NCBI RefSeq assembly: GCF_023093595.1
Contig: NZ_JALLIK010000097.1
Location: 1 to 64,000, forward strand
Source: Thauera aromatica_A
GTDB taxonomy: Bacteria > Pseudomonadota > Gammaproteobacteria > Burkholderiales > Rhodocyclaceae
Length of the DNA: 64,000 nt
Reading direction: 5' to 3'
The notes under the pieces are model-generated. The model had not been told where the DNA came from. It saw only the letters and a list, made by a program, of their open reading frames with translations, and did no database searches. Below, one piece after another: positions 16,803 to 25,734 of this stretch (positions are counted from its first letter, which is position 1; every line of letters starts with the position of its first letter). The position numbers and the translations under genes are program-made.

Positions 16803-19163
16803 TCAAAACACGCTGCCAAGCTGGAACTGGAAGCGCTGGATTTCGTCGTCCGCTTCCTTTTTCAGCGGATGGCCGAAGCTGAACTTGAGCGGCCCGATCG
16901 GCGAACTCCACGAAAAGGCCAGGCCGGTACTGTAGCGCAGGTTGCTGAAATCGAGATCCTGGTCGACGAAACCCGTGCTGCCCTTGACCAGGGGGTCCTG
17001 CTGCTCGCCCCAGACGTAACCCGCGTCGAAGAAGGCCGAGACGCGGAAGGTACGGTCCGAGCCCGCCCCCGGCATCGGGAAGTAGAATTCGGCATTGCCG
17101 ACGAGCTTGCGCGTACCGCCGGTCGAAGTGATGTCGCCGTCGTTGTCGATGTAGGTCGGGCCGACCGAGCCCTGCTCGTAGCCGCGGACCGAACCGATGC
17201 CGCCGACGAAGTAGTTCTTGTAGAACGGTACCTCCTTGCCGCCGAAACCTTCCGCCCAGCCTAGATCGGCGTTGAGCATCAGCGCGTAGTCGCGTCCGAT
17301 CGGGAACCAGTGCTGGTACTGGTAGCCGAGCTTGGCGTAGCGCAGATCGCCGGCGGGGACGGTCACTTCGCCATAAACGCGCTGATAGACCCCTTTGCGG
17401 GTGTAGATCACGCTGTCGCGGCTGTCGCGCGACCAGCCCATCGTCAGCAGCAGGCTGCTGACCGTGGTTTCGCCGACGCCATCGGCGCCGCTGCAGCCGT
17501 TATCCCTGCAGAATTCCTGGTAGAGGAAAGGGCTTTCCGCATAGGTCGTGATCTGGGTGCGGTCCGCGGTCAGGCCGAAATTGATCTGGTCGTCTTCGGC
17601 GATCGGCCAGCCCAGGCGCAGACCGGCGCCGGTCGATACCGTCTTGTAGGGCGACACGGAATCGAGTTCGGTCGGGTCGTAGGTGCGGTGGTACAGGTCC
17701 CAACCGAGACTGACGCCGTCGACGGTGTAGTACGGATTGGTGAAGGACAAGGACAGAGTGCGGCTGGATTTGCTCGTATTCAGGCCGAGATTGAGCGCGT
17801 TGCCGCTGCCGAACAGGTTCTGCTGCGCGATCGATGCCGACAGCACGATGCTCTCCGAGCTCGAGAAGCCGGCGCCCAGCATCAGGTTGCCGGTGGGTCG
17901 TTCCTTGACGTTGAAGTTCACGTCGACCTGGTCGGTCGTGCCCGGCACCACCGGAGTCTCGACATTGACCTCCTCGAAGAAACCGAGGCGGTCGATGCGG
18001 GTGCGCGAGCGGTTGATCGCCTCGGCGTCGTACCAGCCGCCTTCCATCTGCCGCATCTCGCGGCGGACCACCTCGTCGCGGGTCTTGGTGTTGCCGCCGA
18101 CGTTGATGCGGCGCACATAGACGCGGCGGCCCGGGTCGACGAATACGGTGAACGCGACTTCGCGTTTTTCCTTGTCGACTTCGGGGGCGGCGTTGACGTT
18201 GGCGAAGGCGTAGCCCTCGTTACCGAGCCGGTCGGTGATCGCCTTCGTCGTTTCGGTGAGTTTTTCGCGCGAGAACGTGTCGCCGGGACGGATCTGGGCA
18301 AGCGCCTGGTACTCGGACTCGGGCAGCACCAGATCACCGGTGAAACGCACGCTGCCGACGGTGTACTTCTCGCCTTCGGTGATGTTCAGGGTGATGTAGA
18401 TGTCCTGCTTGTCGGGGGTGATCGAAACCTGGGTGGAGTCGATGTTGAAGTCGAGGTAGCCCTGATTCAGGTAGAAGGAACGCAGGGTCTCGAGGTCGGC
18501 CGACAGCTTCTGGCGCGAGTACTGGTCGTTTTTCGTGTACCAGGTCAGCCAGCCCGGCGTGGTCAGCTGCATCCGGTCGAGCAGGTCCTTGTCCTTGAAG
18601 GCCTTCGCGCCGATGATGTTGATCTGGCGGATCTTGGCGACGCCGCCCTCGTCCACCGCGAAGTCGATCGCGACCCGGTTGCGCTCGAGCGGCGTCACCG
18701 TGGTGGTGACGGTAGCGGCGTATTTTCCGCGCGACAGGTACTGCCGCTTGAGCTCCTGCTCGGCCCGCTCGAGCAGGGCGCGGTCGAAGATGCGCGACTC
18801 GGCCAGGCCGACTTCGCGCAGCCCCTTCTTGAGGGCGTCCTTGTCGAACTCCTTGACCCCGGCGAAATCGATCTGCGCGATCGCCGGGCGCTCATCGACG
18901 ACGACGACGATCGTGTCGCCTTCGGTCTCGATGCGCACGTCGTTGAAGAAGCCGGTTGCGAACAGGGCCTTGATGGCCTGGGCAGCCTGGGATTCGTCGA
19001 AGGTTTCCCCCACCCGCACCGGCAGGTAGTTGAACACCGTGCCCGCCTCGGTGCGCTGGATGCCTTCCACCCGGATGTCCTTGACTACGAAGGGGTCGAA
19101 CGCGAAGGCCGGCGCTGCGGCGAAAAGGGCCACCATGAGCCCGGGCAGGAGCTTACGATTCAT
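16803..19163 (-). CDS. bamA: outer-membrane protein assembly factor BamA
   Basis: A 786-residue Omp85-family core of the Bam complex, which folds beta-barrels into the outer membrane. A signal peptide (to residue ~22, ending AAAPAFA) is followed by FDPFVVKDIRVEGIQRTEAGTV, the first POTRA domain. Five POTRA domains extend to about residue 425 and a 16-strand barrel follows. The barrel includes the conserved GGIGSVRGYEQGSVGP (VRGYE) loop and ends in an aromatic Phe (QFQLGSVF), the expected C-terminal targeting signal. The position between rseP and skp is conserved. The gene is intact. Confidence 0.97.
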   Translation of the reverse strand: MNRKLLPGLMVALFAAAPAFAFDPFVVKDIRVEGIQRTEAGTVFNYLPVRVGETFDESQAAQAIKALFATGFFNDVRIETEGDTIVVVVDERPAIAQIDFAGVKEFDKDALKKGLREVGLAESRIFDRALLERAEQELKRQYLSRGKYAATVTTTVTPLERNRVAIDFAVDEGGVAKIRQINIIGAKAFKDKDLLDRMQLTTPGWLTWYTKNDQYSRQKLSADLETLRSFYLNQGYLDFNIDSTQVSITPDKQDIYITLNITEGEKYTVGSVRFTGDLVLPESEYQALAQIRPGDTFSREKLTETTKAITDRLGNEGYAFANVNAAPEVDKEKREVAFTVFVDPGRRVYVRRINVGGNTKTRDEVVRREMRQMEGGWYDAEAINRSRTRIDRLGFFEEVNVETPVVPGTTDQVDVNFNVKERPTGNLMLGAGFSSSESIVLSASIAQQNLFGSGNALNLGLNTSKSSRTLSLSFTNPYYTVDGVSLGWDLYHRTYDPTELDSVSPYKTVSTGAGLRLGWPIAEDDQINFGLTADRTQITTYAESPFLYQEFCRDNGCSGADGVGETTVSSLLLTMGWSRDSRDSVIYTRKGVYQRVYGEVTVPAGDLRYAKLGYQYQHWFPIGRDYALMLNADLGWAEGFGGKEVPFYKNYFVGGIGSVRGYEQGSVGPTYIDNDGDITSTGGTRKLVGNAEFYFPMPGAGSDRTFRVSAFFDAGYVWGEQQDPLVKGSTGFVDQDLDFSNLRYSTGLAFSWSSPIGPLKFSFGHPLKKEADDEIQRFQFQLGSVF

Positions 19164-19171
19164 GCGGGAGT

Positions 19172-20536
19172 TCAGCCGGAAATGAGACGATTGATGTCGT
19201 TATAGAAGGCGAATGCCATAAGCATCACCAGGAGGACGAGACCGATCTGCTGACCGATCTCCATGACGCGCTCCGGGATCGGGCCGCCCTTGATGAGCTC
19301 GACCGTATAATACAGCAAGTGTCCGCCGTCCAGCACCGGGATGGGAAGCAGGTTGAGCACCCCCAGGCTGATGCTGATGAGAGCGACGAACTTCAGGTAA
19401 TGGCTCAATCCCAACTGCGCGCTCTGGCCCGCGTAGTCGGCGATCGTCACCGGCCCGGAAAGGTTTTTCCACGACACTTCTCCGGTGATCATGCGGCCGA
19501 TCATCTGCAGGCTGAGCACGCTGGTTTCCCAGGTCTGGCGGACCGCTTTCGCCGCCGCATCAAAAGGCCCGTAGCGCACGGTGGCGAACATCGACAATCC
19601 GCCCGGTGCCGGCTCGGCCACCGCGACGCCGATGCGGCCGATGCGCTCGCCGTTCTCGCTCGCCGCATCGGGAGTCACGAGGTATTCCGCCTCCTCCCCT
19701 GCGCGCCGGATCTCGAAGCGCAGCGGCACACCGGGCGCCTGGCGCACCTTGAGCACCAGCTCGCCCCAGGCCGCAATCGGCTCGCCGCCGATGGCAAGCA
19801 CCTCGTCGCCCGGCAGCAATCCGGCGCGGGCGGCCGCACCGTCCTCGGACAGGCGTCCGAGCACCGGCCGGATCAGCGGGCGCCAGGGCTTGAGGCCGAT
19901 GCGGGCGATCAGATCCTGGTCCTCGCCATCGATCGCGATCCCGCTCAGATCGAACCGCCGGAAAGTCTCCACGTCTTCGAGCGTGCGCACCTGGAGCAGC
20001 ACTTCGCGACGATCGAGGGCATGGCGCAGCAGGACCCAGCGCAGATCCTGCCAGCTGTGCACCGGCTCCTCGTCCACCGCCACCACCAGATCGCCTTCGC
20101 GCACCCCCGCGGCGACGGCGATGGCCGGCGTATCGGAGAGCGCGATGCGCGGGCGCAGCTCCTCGATTCCGGCCACGAACAGTCCCCAGTACAGCACGAT
20201 GGCGAGAAGAAAGTTCGCCAGCGGACCGGCGGCGACGATGGCGAAGCGCCGGTACACGCTCTGGCGGTTGAAGCTGCGGTGCAGCTCGGCCGGCGCGACC
20301 GGCGCTTCGCGTTCGTCGAGCATCTTCACGTAGCCCCCCAGGGGGAAGGCGGCGATCGCCCACTCGGTGCCGTCGCGTCCGGCGCGCCGAACGTACAGCG
20401 GCTTGCCGAAACCGATCGAAAAGCGCAGCACCTTCACTCCGCACCAGCGGGCGACGAGGTAGTGCCCCATCTCATGCACCAGGATCAGCAGACCAAGGGC
20501 GAGCGCGAACGGAATCAGGTAGTTCAGCAGGTTCAT
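19172..20536 (-). CDS. rseP: RseP site-2 intramembrane zinc metalloprotease
   Basis: A 454-residue inner-membrane protease of the S2P/M50 family. It finishes cleavage of anti-sigma factors such as RseA in the envelope stress response and also removes signal peptides. The zinc motif HEMGH is at residues 21-25 in the first membrane helix, and the third ligand lies in PIPVLDGGHLLYY (Asp403). PDZ regions lie between them (for example LLPGDEVLAIGGEPIAAW). An upstream ATG would add 13 residues; the start at 20536 is preferred because it overlaps the dxr stop (ATGA) and gives the usual MNLLNYLIPFALALG start. Confidence 0.95.
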   Translation of the reverse strand: MNLLNYLIPFALALGLLILVHEMGHYLVARWCGVKVLRFSIGFGKPLYVRRAGRDGTEWAIAAFPLGGYVKMLDEREAPVAPAELHRSFNRQSVYRRFAIVAAGPLANFLLAIVLYWGLFVAGIEELRPRIALSDTPAIAVAAGVREGDLVVAVDEEPVHSWQDLRWVLLRHALDRREVLLQVRTLEDVETFRRFDLSGIAIDGEDQDLIARIGLKPWRPLIRPVLGRLSEDGAAARAGLLPGDEVLAIGGEPIAAWGELVLKVRQAPGVPLRFEIRRAGEEAEYLVTPDAASENGERIGRIGVAVAEPAPGGLSMFATVRYGPFDAAAKAVRQTWETSVLSLQMIGRMITGEVSWKNLSGPVTIADYAGQSAQLGLSHYLKFVALISISLGVLNLLPIPVLDGGHLLYYTVELIKGGPIPERVMEIGQQIGLVLLVMLMAFAFYNDINRLISG

Positions 20537-21735
20537 CGGGCAGCCTGTCGTTGGCGGATTTCGCTGCGGGCCCATTCACGGCCGCAGGCGTCGGCGGCGA
20601 ACACCGCCTCGAGCGAATCGACCGTGAGCGTGGTGCTGCGTTCCAGGCAGGCGGCGATCACGCGGGCGATGTCGAGAAAGCCGATGCGCCGCTCGAGGAA
20701 GGCGGCCACCGCCTCCTCGTTGGCGGCGTTGAGCACCGCCGGCGCCGCGCCGCCCGCACGCAGCGCATCGAAGGCCAGCGCCAGGCAGGGAAAGCGCTGC
20801 AGGTCGGGACGCTCGAAATCGAGCCGTGCGACTTCGAACAGGTCGAGCGGGCGCACCCCGGCCTCGATGCGCTCGGGCCAGGCCATGGCATGGGCGATCG
20901 GGGTGCGCATGTCGGGGTTGCCGAGCTGGGCGATGACCGACCCGTCGGCGTACTCGACCATCGAATGAATGACGCTCTGGCGATGGATGACGACCTCGAT
21001 CATCTCGGCGGGCACACCGAACAGCCAGTGCGCCTCGATCACTTCGAGGCCCTTGTTCATCATCGTCGCCGAATCGACCGAGATCTTGCGCCCCATCACC
21101 CAGTTGGGGTGGGCGCAGGCCTGCTCGGGGGTCACCGCGGCAAACGCCTCCGGCGCCGCGGCGCGGAACGGCCCGCCCGAAGCGGTGAGCAGCACCCGGC
21201 GCACGCCCGCCGCCCGCGGCTGGCGCGCATAGCCGGCCGGCAGGGACTGGAAAACGGCGTTGTGCTCGCTGTCGATCGGCAGCAGGGTCGCGCCGCTGGC
21301 GGCGACCGCGTCCATGAACAGCGCCCCGGACAGGACCAGTGCTTCCTTGTTGGCGAGCAGCACCTTCTTGCCCGCCCGTGCCGCGGCCAGGGTCGGGCGC
21401 AGCCCGGCGGCGCCGACGATGGCGGCCATGACCATGTCCGCCTCGGGGGCGGCGGCAATGCTCTCCAGCGCCTTCGCCCCGCTCAGCACTTCGGTGGCGC
21501 TGCCCGCCGCACGCAGCTCGGACGCCAGTCGCGCGGCCGCCTCCTCGTCCACCATCACCGCATAGCGTGGCGCGAACTGCAGGCACTGGGCGAGCAGCTT
21601 GTCGTACTGGCGCCGGGCGCTGAGGGCAAAAACCTGGAAGCGCTGTGGATGACGTGCGACCACGTCGAGCGTGCTCTGCCCGATCGAGCCGGTGGCTCCC
21701 AGCAGGGTGAGGCGTTGAGGTGCGTGTTCAGCCAT
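20533..21735 (-). CDS. dxr: 1-deoxy-D-xylulose-5-phosphate reductoisomerase
   Basis: A 400-residue NADPH enzyme that converts DXP to MEP, the committed step of non-mevalonate isoprenoid synthesis. The nucleotide-binding motif LTLLGATGSIGQSTLDV lies at the N-terminus. The active-site segments LLANKEALVLSG, PIDSEHNAVFQSL, SGGPFR, HPNWVMGRKISVDSATMMNKGLE and HRQSVIHSMVEY are all present. It overlaps rseP by 4 nt and follows cdsA by 63 nt. Together with uppS it supplies the C55 lipid carrier used by the envelope genes of this operon. Confidence 0.97.
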   Translation of the reverse strand: MAEHAPQRLTLLGATGSIGQSTLDVVARHPQRFQVFALSARRQYDKLLAQCLQFAPRYAVMVDEEAAARLASELRAAGSATEVLSGAKALESIAAAPEADMVMAAIVGAAGLRPTLAAARAGKKVLLANKEALVLSGALFMDAVAASGATLLPIDSEHNAVFQSLPAGYARQPRAAGVRRVLLTASGGPFRAAAPEAFAAVTPEQACAHPNWVMGRKISVDSATMMNKGLEVIEAHWLFGVPAEMIEVVIHRQSVIHSMVEYADGSVIAQLGNPDMRTPIAHAMAWPERIEAGVRPLDLFEVARLDFERPDLQRFPCLALAFDALRAGGAAPAVLNAANEEAVAAFLERRIGFLDIARVIAACLERSTTLTVDSLEAVFAADACGREWARSEIRQRQAAR

Positions 21736-21798
21736 GGAAAGGAGGCCTTGGAGATCCGGAGAGTCGCCGCTGTACTGTGCCGGAAACGTGAGCGGCGG

Positions 21799-22620
21799 TC
21801 AGCGGGCCAGCCACAAGGTGGCGAGTGCCACCAGCGGCAGGGTCGAGGTGAGGCTGTCGATACGATCGAGGATACCGCCGTGGCCGGGCAGCAGGGCGCC
21901 ACTGTCCTTGAGACCGGCCTGGCGCTTGAGCAGCGACTCGAACAGGTCGCCGACGACGCTGGCCGCGGTCCAGGCGATCAACGCCGCAGCGATCGCCGGC
22001 GCTCCCCCGGCGTGGTCCGCCCCGAGCGCGACCAGCACGCCGAAGCCGAACAGCAGCACCGCGAGCACCGCGCCGACTGCGCCCTCCCAGGTCTTGCCCG
22101 GGCTGATCGAAGGCGCCAGTTTGTGCCGTCCGAACGCGCGCCCGGAAAAATAGGCGGCGATGTCCGCGACCCAGACCACCGCCATCGTCCCCAGCAGCAC
22201 CCAGGGGCCGAACGCGCGCAACTGCATGAGCGCGAGCGCAGTCGGGATGAGCACGACGAAGCCGACCAGCGAGGCGAGCAGCGGACGGGTGAAGGACCAT
22301 TTGCGCGCAAGCCAGAGCGGGACGACGAAAGCCCAGAACAGGGCACTGATCCCATACAGCGGAATCAGCACGACCGCGCCGCCCGGCTCGCCCCGCCCCA
22401 GCCCGGTGAGAAAACCGAGCATGGCGCAGGCGATCCCGAACACGATTGCGGTGGACATGCGCAAGGAGTACTCGAAGCGTGCCAGCCCGCCCCACTCCCA
22501 GGCGGCCGCGGCACAGACGGCCGCGCACAGCACCACCCAGCCGGTGGCGGGGAGCAGGAACACCGCCCCCAGCAGGCCGCCGAGGAGCAGGATCGCGGTG
22601 ATGACCCGCTCTTTAAGCAT
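21799..22620 (-). CDS. cdsA: phosphatidate cytidylyltransferase
   Basis: A 273-residue polytopic inner-membrane enzyme that makes CDP-diacylglycerol, the precursor of all major phospholipids. About 7-8 hydrophobic segments are visible. The family signature is complete near the C-terminus (GDLFESLLKRQAGLKDSG, LPGHGGILDRIDSL), with SISPGKTWEGAVGA before it. The start at 22620 (MLKERVITAILLLGG) overlaps the uppS end by 8 nt. A longer in-frame opening into uppS is rejected because it would duplicate uppS coding sequence. Confidence 0.95.
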   Translation of the reverse strand: MLKERVITAILLLGGLLGAVFLLPATGWVVLCAAVCAAAAWEWGGLARFEYSLRMSTAIVFGIACAMLGFLTGLGRGEPGGAVVLIPLYGISALFWAFVVPLWLARKWSFTRPLLASLVGFVVLIPTALALMQLRAFGPWVLLGTMAVVWVADIAAYFSGRAFGRHKLAPSISPGKTWEGAVGAVLAVLLFGFGVLVALGADHAGGAPAIAAALIAWTAASVVGDLFESLLKRQAGLKDSGALLPGHGGILDRIDSLTSTLPLVALATLWLAR

Positions 22621-23398
22621 GGGGAGCCCGTGGCTCGCCGCCCGCTGCGGCCAGCTGTTCGCTCGTGCGCCCGAAGCGGCGCTCGCGGCCGTTATAGGAT
22701 TCGATCGCGAGGTCGAGGGCGGCGCCGTCGAAATCAGGCCACAAGGTATCGGTGAAATACAGTTCGGTATAGGCCAGTTGCCACAGCAGGAAGTTGCTGA
22801 TGCGCTTTTCGCCGCCGGTACGGATGAAAAGGTCGGGCTCGGGAGCGAAGCACATCGACAGCTCGCCGGCGAGTTCTTCCTCGCTGAAGCCTTCACTGCG
22901 CCCGGGATGGCGCGCGATCAGCCGCGACATCGCCTGCAGGATGTCCCAGCGTCCGCCGTAATTGGCCGCAACGCTCAGATGGAAGCGGGTATTGGCCGCG
23001 GTCAGCGCTTCGGCTTCACGGATCACGCCGACCAGCTGCGGGTCGAAGCGCGACAGATCGCCGATGACGCAGAAACGGATGCCGTTTTCGTGGAGGCGGG
23101 CGACCTCCTTCTGCAACGACTTGAGGAACAGCTGCATCAGGAAGGAAACCTCGTCGGCGGGGCGGCGCCAGTTTTCCGAGCTGAACGCGAACACGGTGAG
23201 ATATTCGACACCACGTTCGATGCAGCGCCGGATCACCGCGCGCAAAGCTTCGACGCCACGCGAATGCCCCGCCACCCGGGGCATGAAGCGCTTGCGCGCC
23301 CAGCGCCCGTTGCCGTCCATGATGACAGCGACGTGGCGCGGCACCGAGGCCACTTCGGGAATGTCGCGCGTGGAGCTCTTGAAGCGTTTGCCGCTCAT
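22613..23398 (-). CDS. uppS: undecaprenyl diphosphate synthase (isoprenyl transferase)
   Basis: A 261-residue cis-prenyltransferase that builds the C55 carrier for peptidoglycan and O-antigen. The substrate motif VAVIMDGNGRWARKR contains the catalytic Asp28. FAFSSENWRRP, ANYGGRWDIL, DLFIRTGGEKRISNFLLWQL and TELYFTDTLWPDF complete the conserved blocks. The start ATG at 23398 is chosen over one ten codons upstream because it gives the usual short basic leader. The gene overlaps cdsA by 8 nt and lies 49 nt after frr. Confidence 0.96.
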   Translation of the reverse strand: MSGKRFKSSTRDIPEVASVPRHVAVIMDGNGRWARKRFMPRVAGHSRGVEALRAVIRRCIERGVEYLTVFAFSSENWRRPADEVSFLMQLFLKSLQKEVARLHENGIRFCVIGDLSRFDPQLVGVIREAEALTAANTRFHLSVAANYGGRWDILQAMSRLIARHPGRSEGFSEEELAGELSMCFAPEPDLFIRTGGEKRISNFLLWQLAYTELYFTDTLWPDFDGAALDLAIESYNGRERRFGRTSEQLAAAGGEPRAPHA

Positions 23399-23447
23399 GG
23401 TCCGCCTCCTGTTCGACGCTGGCGGCAACCGTGCCGCCGCGCGCGGA

Positions 23448-24005
23448 TCAGATCTGCATCAGCTCCTGCTCTTTCTGGGCAAGCAGCTTGTCGATCTCGG
23501 CGACGTACTTGTCGGTGAGCTTCTGGATTTCGTCCTCGGCCCGGCGCTCGTCGTCTTCCGAGATCGCCTTGTCCTTGACCGCGTCCTTGAGCTGCTGGTT
23601 GGCATCGCGACGCAGGTTGCGGATCGCGACCTTGGCGGTTTCGCCTTCGTGGCGCACGACCTTGGTCAGGTCGCGGCGGCGCTCTTCGGTCAGCGCCGGC
23701 ATCGGCACGCGCAGCAGTTCGCCCATGTTGGCCGGATTGAGGCCGAGGTCGCTGTCGCGGATGGCCTTCTCGACCTTCGCCATCATCGGCTTTTCCCAGC
23801 ACTGCACGCCGATCGTGCGGGCGTCGATCAGGGTGATGTTGGCGACCTGATTGACCGGCACCATCGAGCCGTAATACTCGACCATGACGTGGTCGAGGAG
23901 GCCGGTATGGGCGCGGCCGGTCCGCACTTTGGCGAGATCGGTCCTCAGCGCCTCGACCGACTTCTGCATTTTCTGTTCGATGATCTTCTTGAGTTCGGGA
24001 ATCAT
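23448..24005 (-). CDS. frr: ribosome recycling factor
   Basis: A 185-residue RRF, the standard length. It works with EF-G to split post-termination ribosomes. The three-helix bundle is recognisable (MIPELKKIIEQKMQKSVEALR, LAKVRTGRAHTGLLDHV, ELLRVPMPALTEERRRDL) along with the C-terminal HEGETAKVAIRNLRRDAN. The order rpsB-tsf-pyrH-frr-uppS-cdsA is conserved in most bacteria. It begins 18 nt after pyrH. Confidence 0.98.
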   Translation of the reverse strand: MIPELKKIIEQKMQKSVEALRTDLAKVRTGRAHTGLLDHVMVEYYGSMVPVNQVANITLIDARTIGVQCWEKPMMAKVEKAIRDSDLGLNPANMGELLRVPMPALTEERRRDLTKVVRHEGETAKVAIRNLRRDANQQLKDAVKDKAISEDDERRAEDEIQKLTDKYVAEIDKLLAQKEQELMQI

Positions 24006-24023
24006 GCGCGCACTCTCCAGGGT

Positions 24024-24737
24024 TCAGGAATGGACCAGGGTGCCTTCGTCTTCGCCCATCACCACGCGCTTGAGCGCGCCGGGCTTGAAGATCGAGAACA
24101 CGTTGATCGGCAGCTTCTGGTCGCGGCACAGGGCGAACGCGGTGGCATCGAGCACCGCCAGGTTGCGGCCGATCGCCTCGTCGAAGCTGATCCGGTGATA
24201 GCGCTGTGCGCTCGGATCCTTCTTGGGGTCGGCGGTATACACGCCATCGACCTTGGTCGCCTTGAGCACGATCTGGGCGCCGATCTCCGAGCCGCGTAGC
24301 GCGGCGGCGGTATCGGTAGTGAAGAAGGGGTTGCCGGTGCCGGCGGCGAAGATCACCACCCGGCCTTCTTCCAGATGACGGATCGCGCGGCCGCGGATGT
24401 AGGGCTCGACGACCTGGTCGATGCGCAGCGCCGACTGCACGCGCGCCTCCAGGTCCATGCGCTGCATCGCGTCGGCCAGCGCCATCGCGTTCATCACCGT
24501 CGCCAGCATGCCCATGTAGTCGGCAGTGGCGCGGTCCATGCCGGAAGCCGCGCCCTTCATGCCGCGGAAGATGTTGCCGCCGCCGATCACCACGCCGACC
24601 TGCACACCGAGCCGGGTGACTTCGGCAATTTCGGAGACGATCCGGCTGACGACGTCCTCGTTGATCCCATAGGCATCGTCACCCATGAGGGCCTCGCCCG
24701 AGAGCTTGAGCAGGATGCGCTTGTAGGCGGCGGACAC
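24024..24737 (-). CDS. pyrH: UMP kinase
   Basis: A 237-residue amino-acid-kinase-fold enzyme that phosphorylates UMP to UDP and is the first kinase for RNA/DNA pyrimidines. The motifs RILLKLSGEALMGD, VVIGGGNIFRG, DYMGMLATVMNA, AAGTGNPFFTTDTAA and KVDGVYTADPKKDP are present. The start is a GTG at 24735-24737, which gives the canonical N-terminus and lies 10 nt after tsf. The frame is open further upstream inside tsf, but that extension is not used. Confidence 0.97.
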   Translation of the reverse strand: MSAAYKRILLKLSGEALMGDDAYGINEDVVSRIVSEIAEVTRLGVQVGVVIGGGNIFRGMKGAASGMDRATADYMGMLATVMNAMALADAMQRMDLEARVQSALRIDQVVEPYIRGRAIRHLEEGRVVIFAAGTGNPFFTTDTAAALRGSEIGAQIVLKATKVDGVYTADPKKDPSAQRYHRISFDEAIGRNLAVLDATAFALCRDQKLPINVFSIFKPGALKRVVMGEDEGTLVHS

Positions 24738-24747
24738 GCTGTTCCCC

Positions 24748-25644
24748 TTACTTCTTGGCTGCGGCGGCAGCCTGTTCGGCCACTTCGGCGGCGAAGTCGG
24801 TGACTTTCTTCTCGATGCCTTCGCCGACCAGATACAGCACAAAACCCGCGACCGAGGCGCCCCGGGCCTTCAGCAGTTGCTCGATGGTCTGTTTGCCGTC
24901 CTCGGCCTTGACGAAGACCTGGCCGAGCAAGGTGACTTCCTTGAGGAACTTCTGCACCGTGCCTTCGGCGATCTTCTCGAGCATCGCGTCCGGCTTGCCG
25001 GCTTCGCGCGCCTTCTCGATGGCGATGCGGCGCTCGGCGTCGATCAGCTCCTGCGACACGCCGCTGGAGTCCAGCGACTTCGGCTTCGAGGCGGCGATGT
25101 GCATCGCCAGATCCTTGGCGAGCTGCTCGTCGCCACCGACGAGATCAACCAGCACGCCGATCTTGGCCCCGGCATGCACATAGCTGGCGAGCTGACCCTG
25201 AGCTTCGATGCGGGCGAAGCGACGGATGCTCATGTTTTCGCCGATCTTGCCCACCAGCGCGGTGCGGATCGCCTCGACGCTCTGACCGCCGATCTCGAGC
25301 GCGGACAGCGCGGCGACATCGGCCGGGTTCTTCTGCGCGACCAGTTCGGCGAGCTGTGCGGCGAGGGCGATGAAGTCGTCGTTCTTGGCGACGAAGTCGG
25401 TTTCGCAGTTCAGTTCGACCATCGCGGCGAGCTTGCCACCGGCAGCCAGAAAGGTGCCGACGATGCCTTCGGCGGTGACGCGGGCAGCGGCCTTGGACGC
25501 CTTGTTGCCGAGCTTGACGCGCAGGATCTCTTCGGCCTTGTCCATGTCGCCGGCGGCTTCGGTCAGCGCCTTCTTGCACTCCATCATCGGCGCGTCGGTC
25601 TTCTCGCGCAGTTCCTTGACCATGCTTGCGGTGATTTCCGCCAT
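24748..25644 (-). CDS. tsf: elongation factor Ts
   Basis: A 298-residue nucleotide exchange factor that recharges EF-Tu with GTP. The N-terminal UBA-like domain (EITASMVKELREKTDAPMME) and the signature CKKALTEAAGDMDKAEEILR are clear. The core DFVAKNDDF exchange motif (ELNCETDFVAKNDDF) is present. It ends in an Ala/Lys-rich tail. It lies 90 nt downstream of rpsB, with a hairpin in between that may adjust the tsf:rpsB ratio. Confidence 0.98.
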   Translation of the reverse strand: MAEITASMVKELREKTDAPMMECKKALTEAAGDMDKAEEILRVKLGNKASKAAARVTAEGIVGTFLAAGGKLAAMVELNCETDFVAKNDDFIALAAQLAELVAQKNPADVAALSALEIGGQSVEAIRTALVGKIGENMSIRRFARIEAQGQLASYVHAGAKIGVLVDLVGGDEQLAKDLAMHIAASKPKSLDSSGVSQELIDAERRIAIEKAREAGKPDAMLEKIAEGTVQKFLKEVTLLGQVFVKAEDGKQTIEQLLKARGASVAGFVLYLVGEGIEKKVTDFAAEVAEQAAAAAKK

Positions 25645-25703
25645 GCTAGCTCCTGAATATTCGTGTGTGGGGTATGCGGCGGGAAGATCGGGCCGCAGTG
25701 CAA

Positions 25704-25724
25704 ACGGGGCCTCGCGGGCCCCGT
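25704..25724 (-). terminator. rpsB-tsf intergenic hairpin (attenuator or weak terminator)
   Basis: A perfect 8-bp inverted repeat (ACGGGGCC / GGCCCCGT) with a 5-nt loop, 11 nt after the rpsB stop codon. On the minus strand it is followed by only a short T run (TTTG), so it is more likely a partial terminator or processing site than a full stop. tsf and the rest of the operon continue downstream. Partial termination between rpsB and tsf is known in other proteobacteria; its action here is inferred. Confidence 0.5.
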
Positions 25725-25734
25725 GTGATCTGGA

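Noticed and set aside
17310..19205. A 631-codon plus-strand frame opposite bamA
   Set aside because: Low-complexity Asp/Val/Leu/Arg-rich antisense translation typical of GC-rich shadows; bamA is complete.
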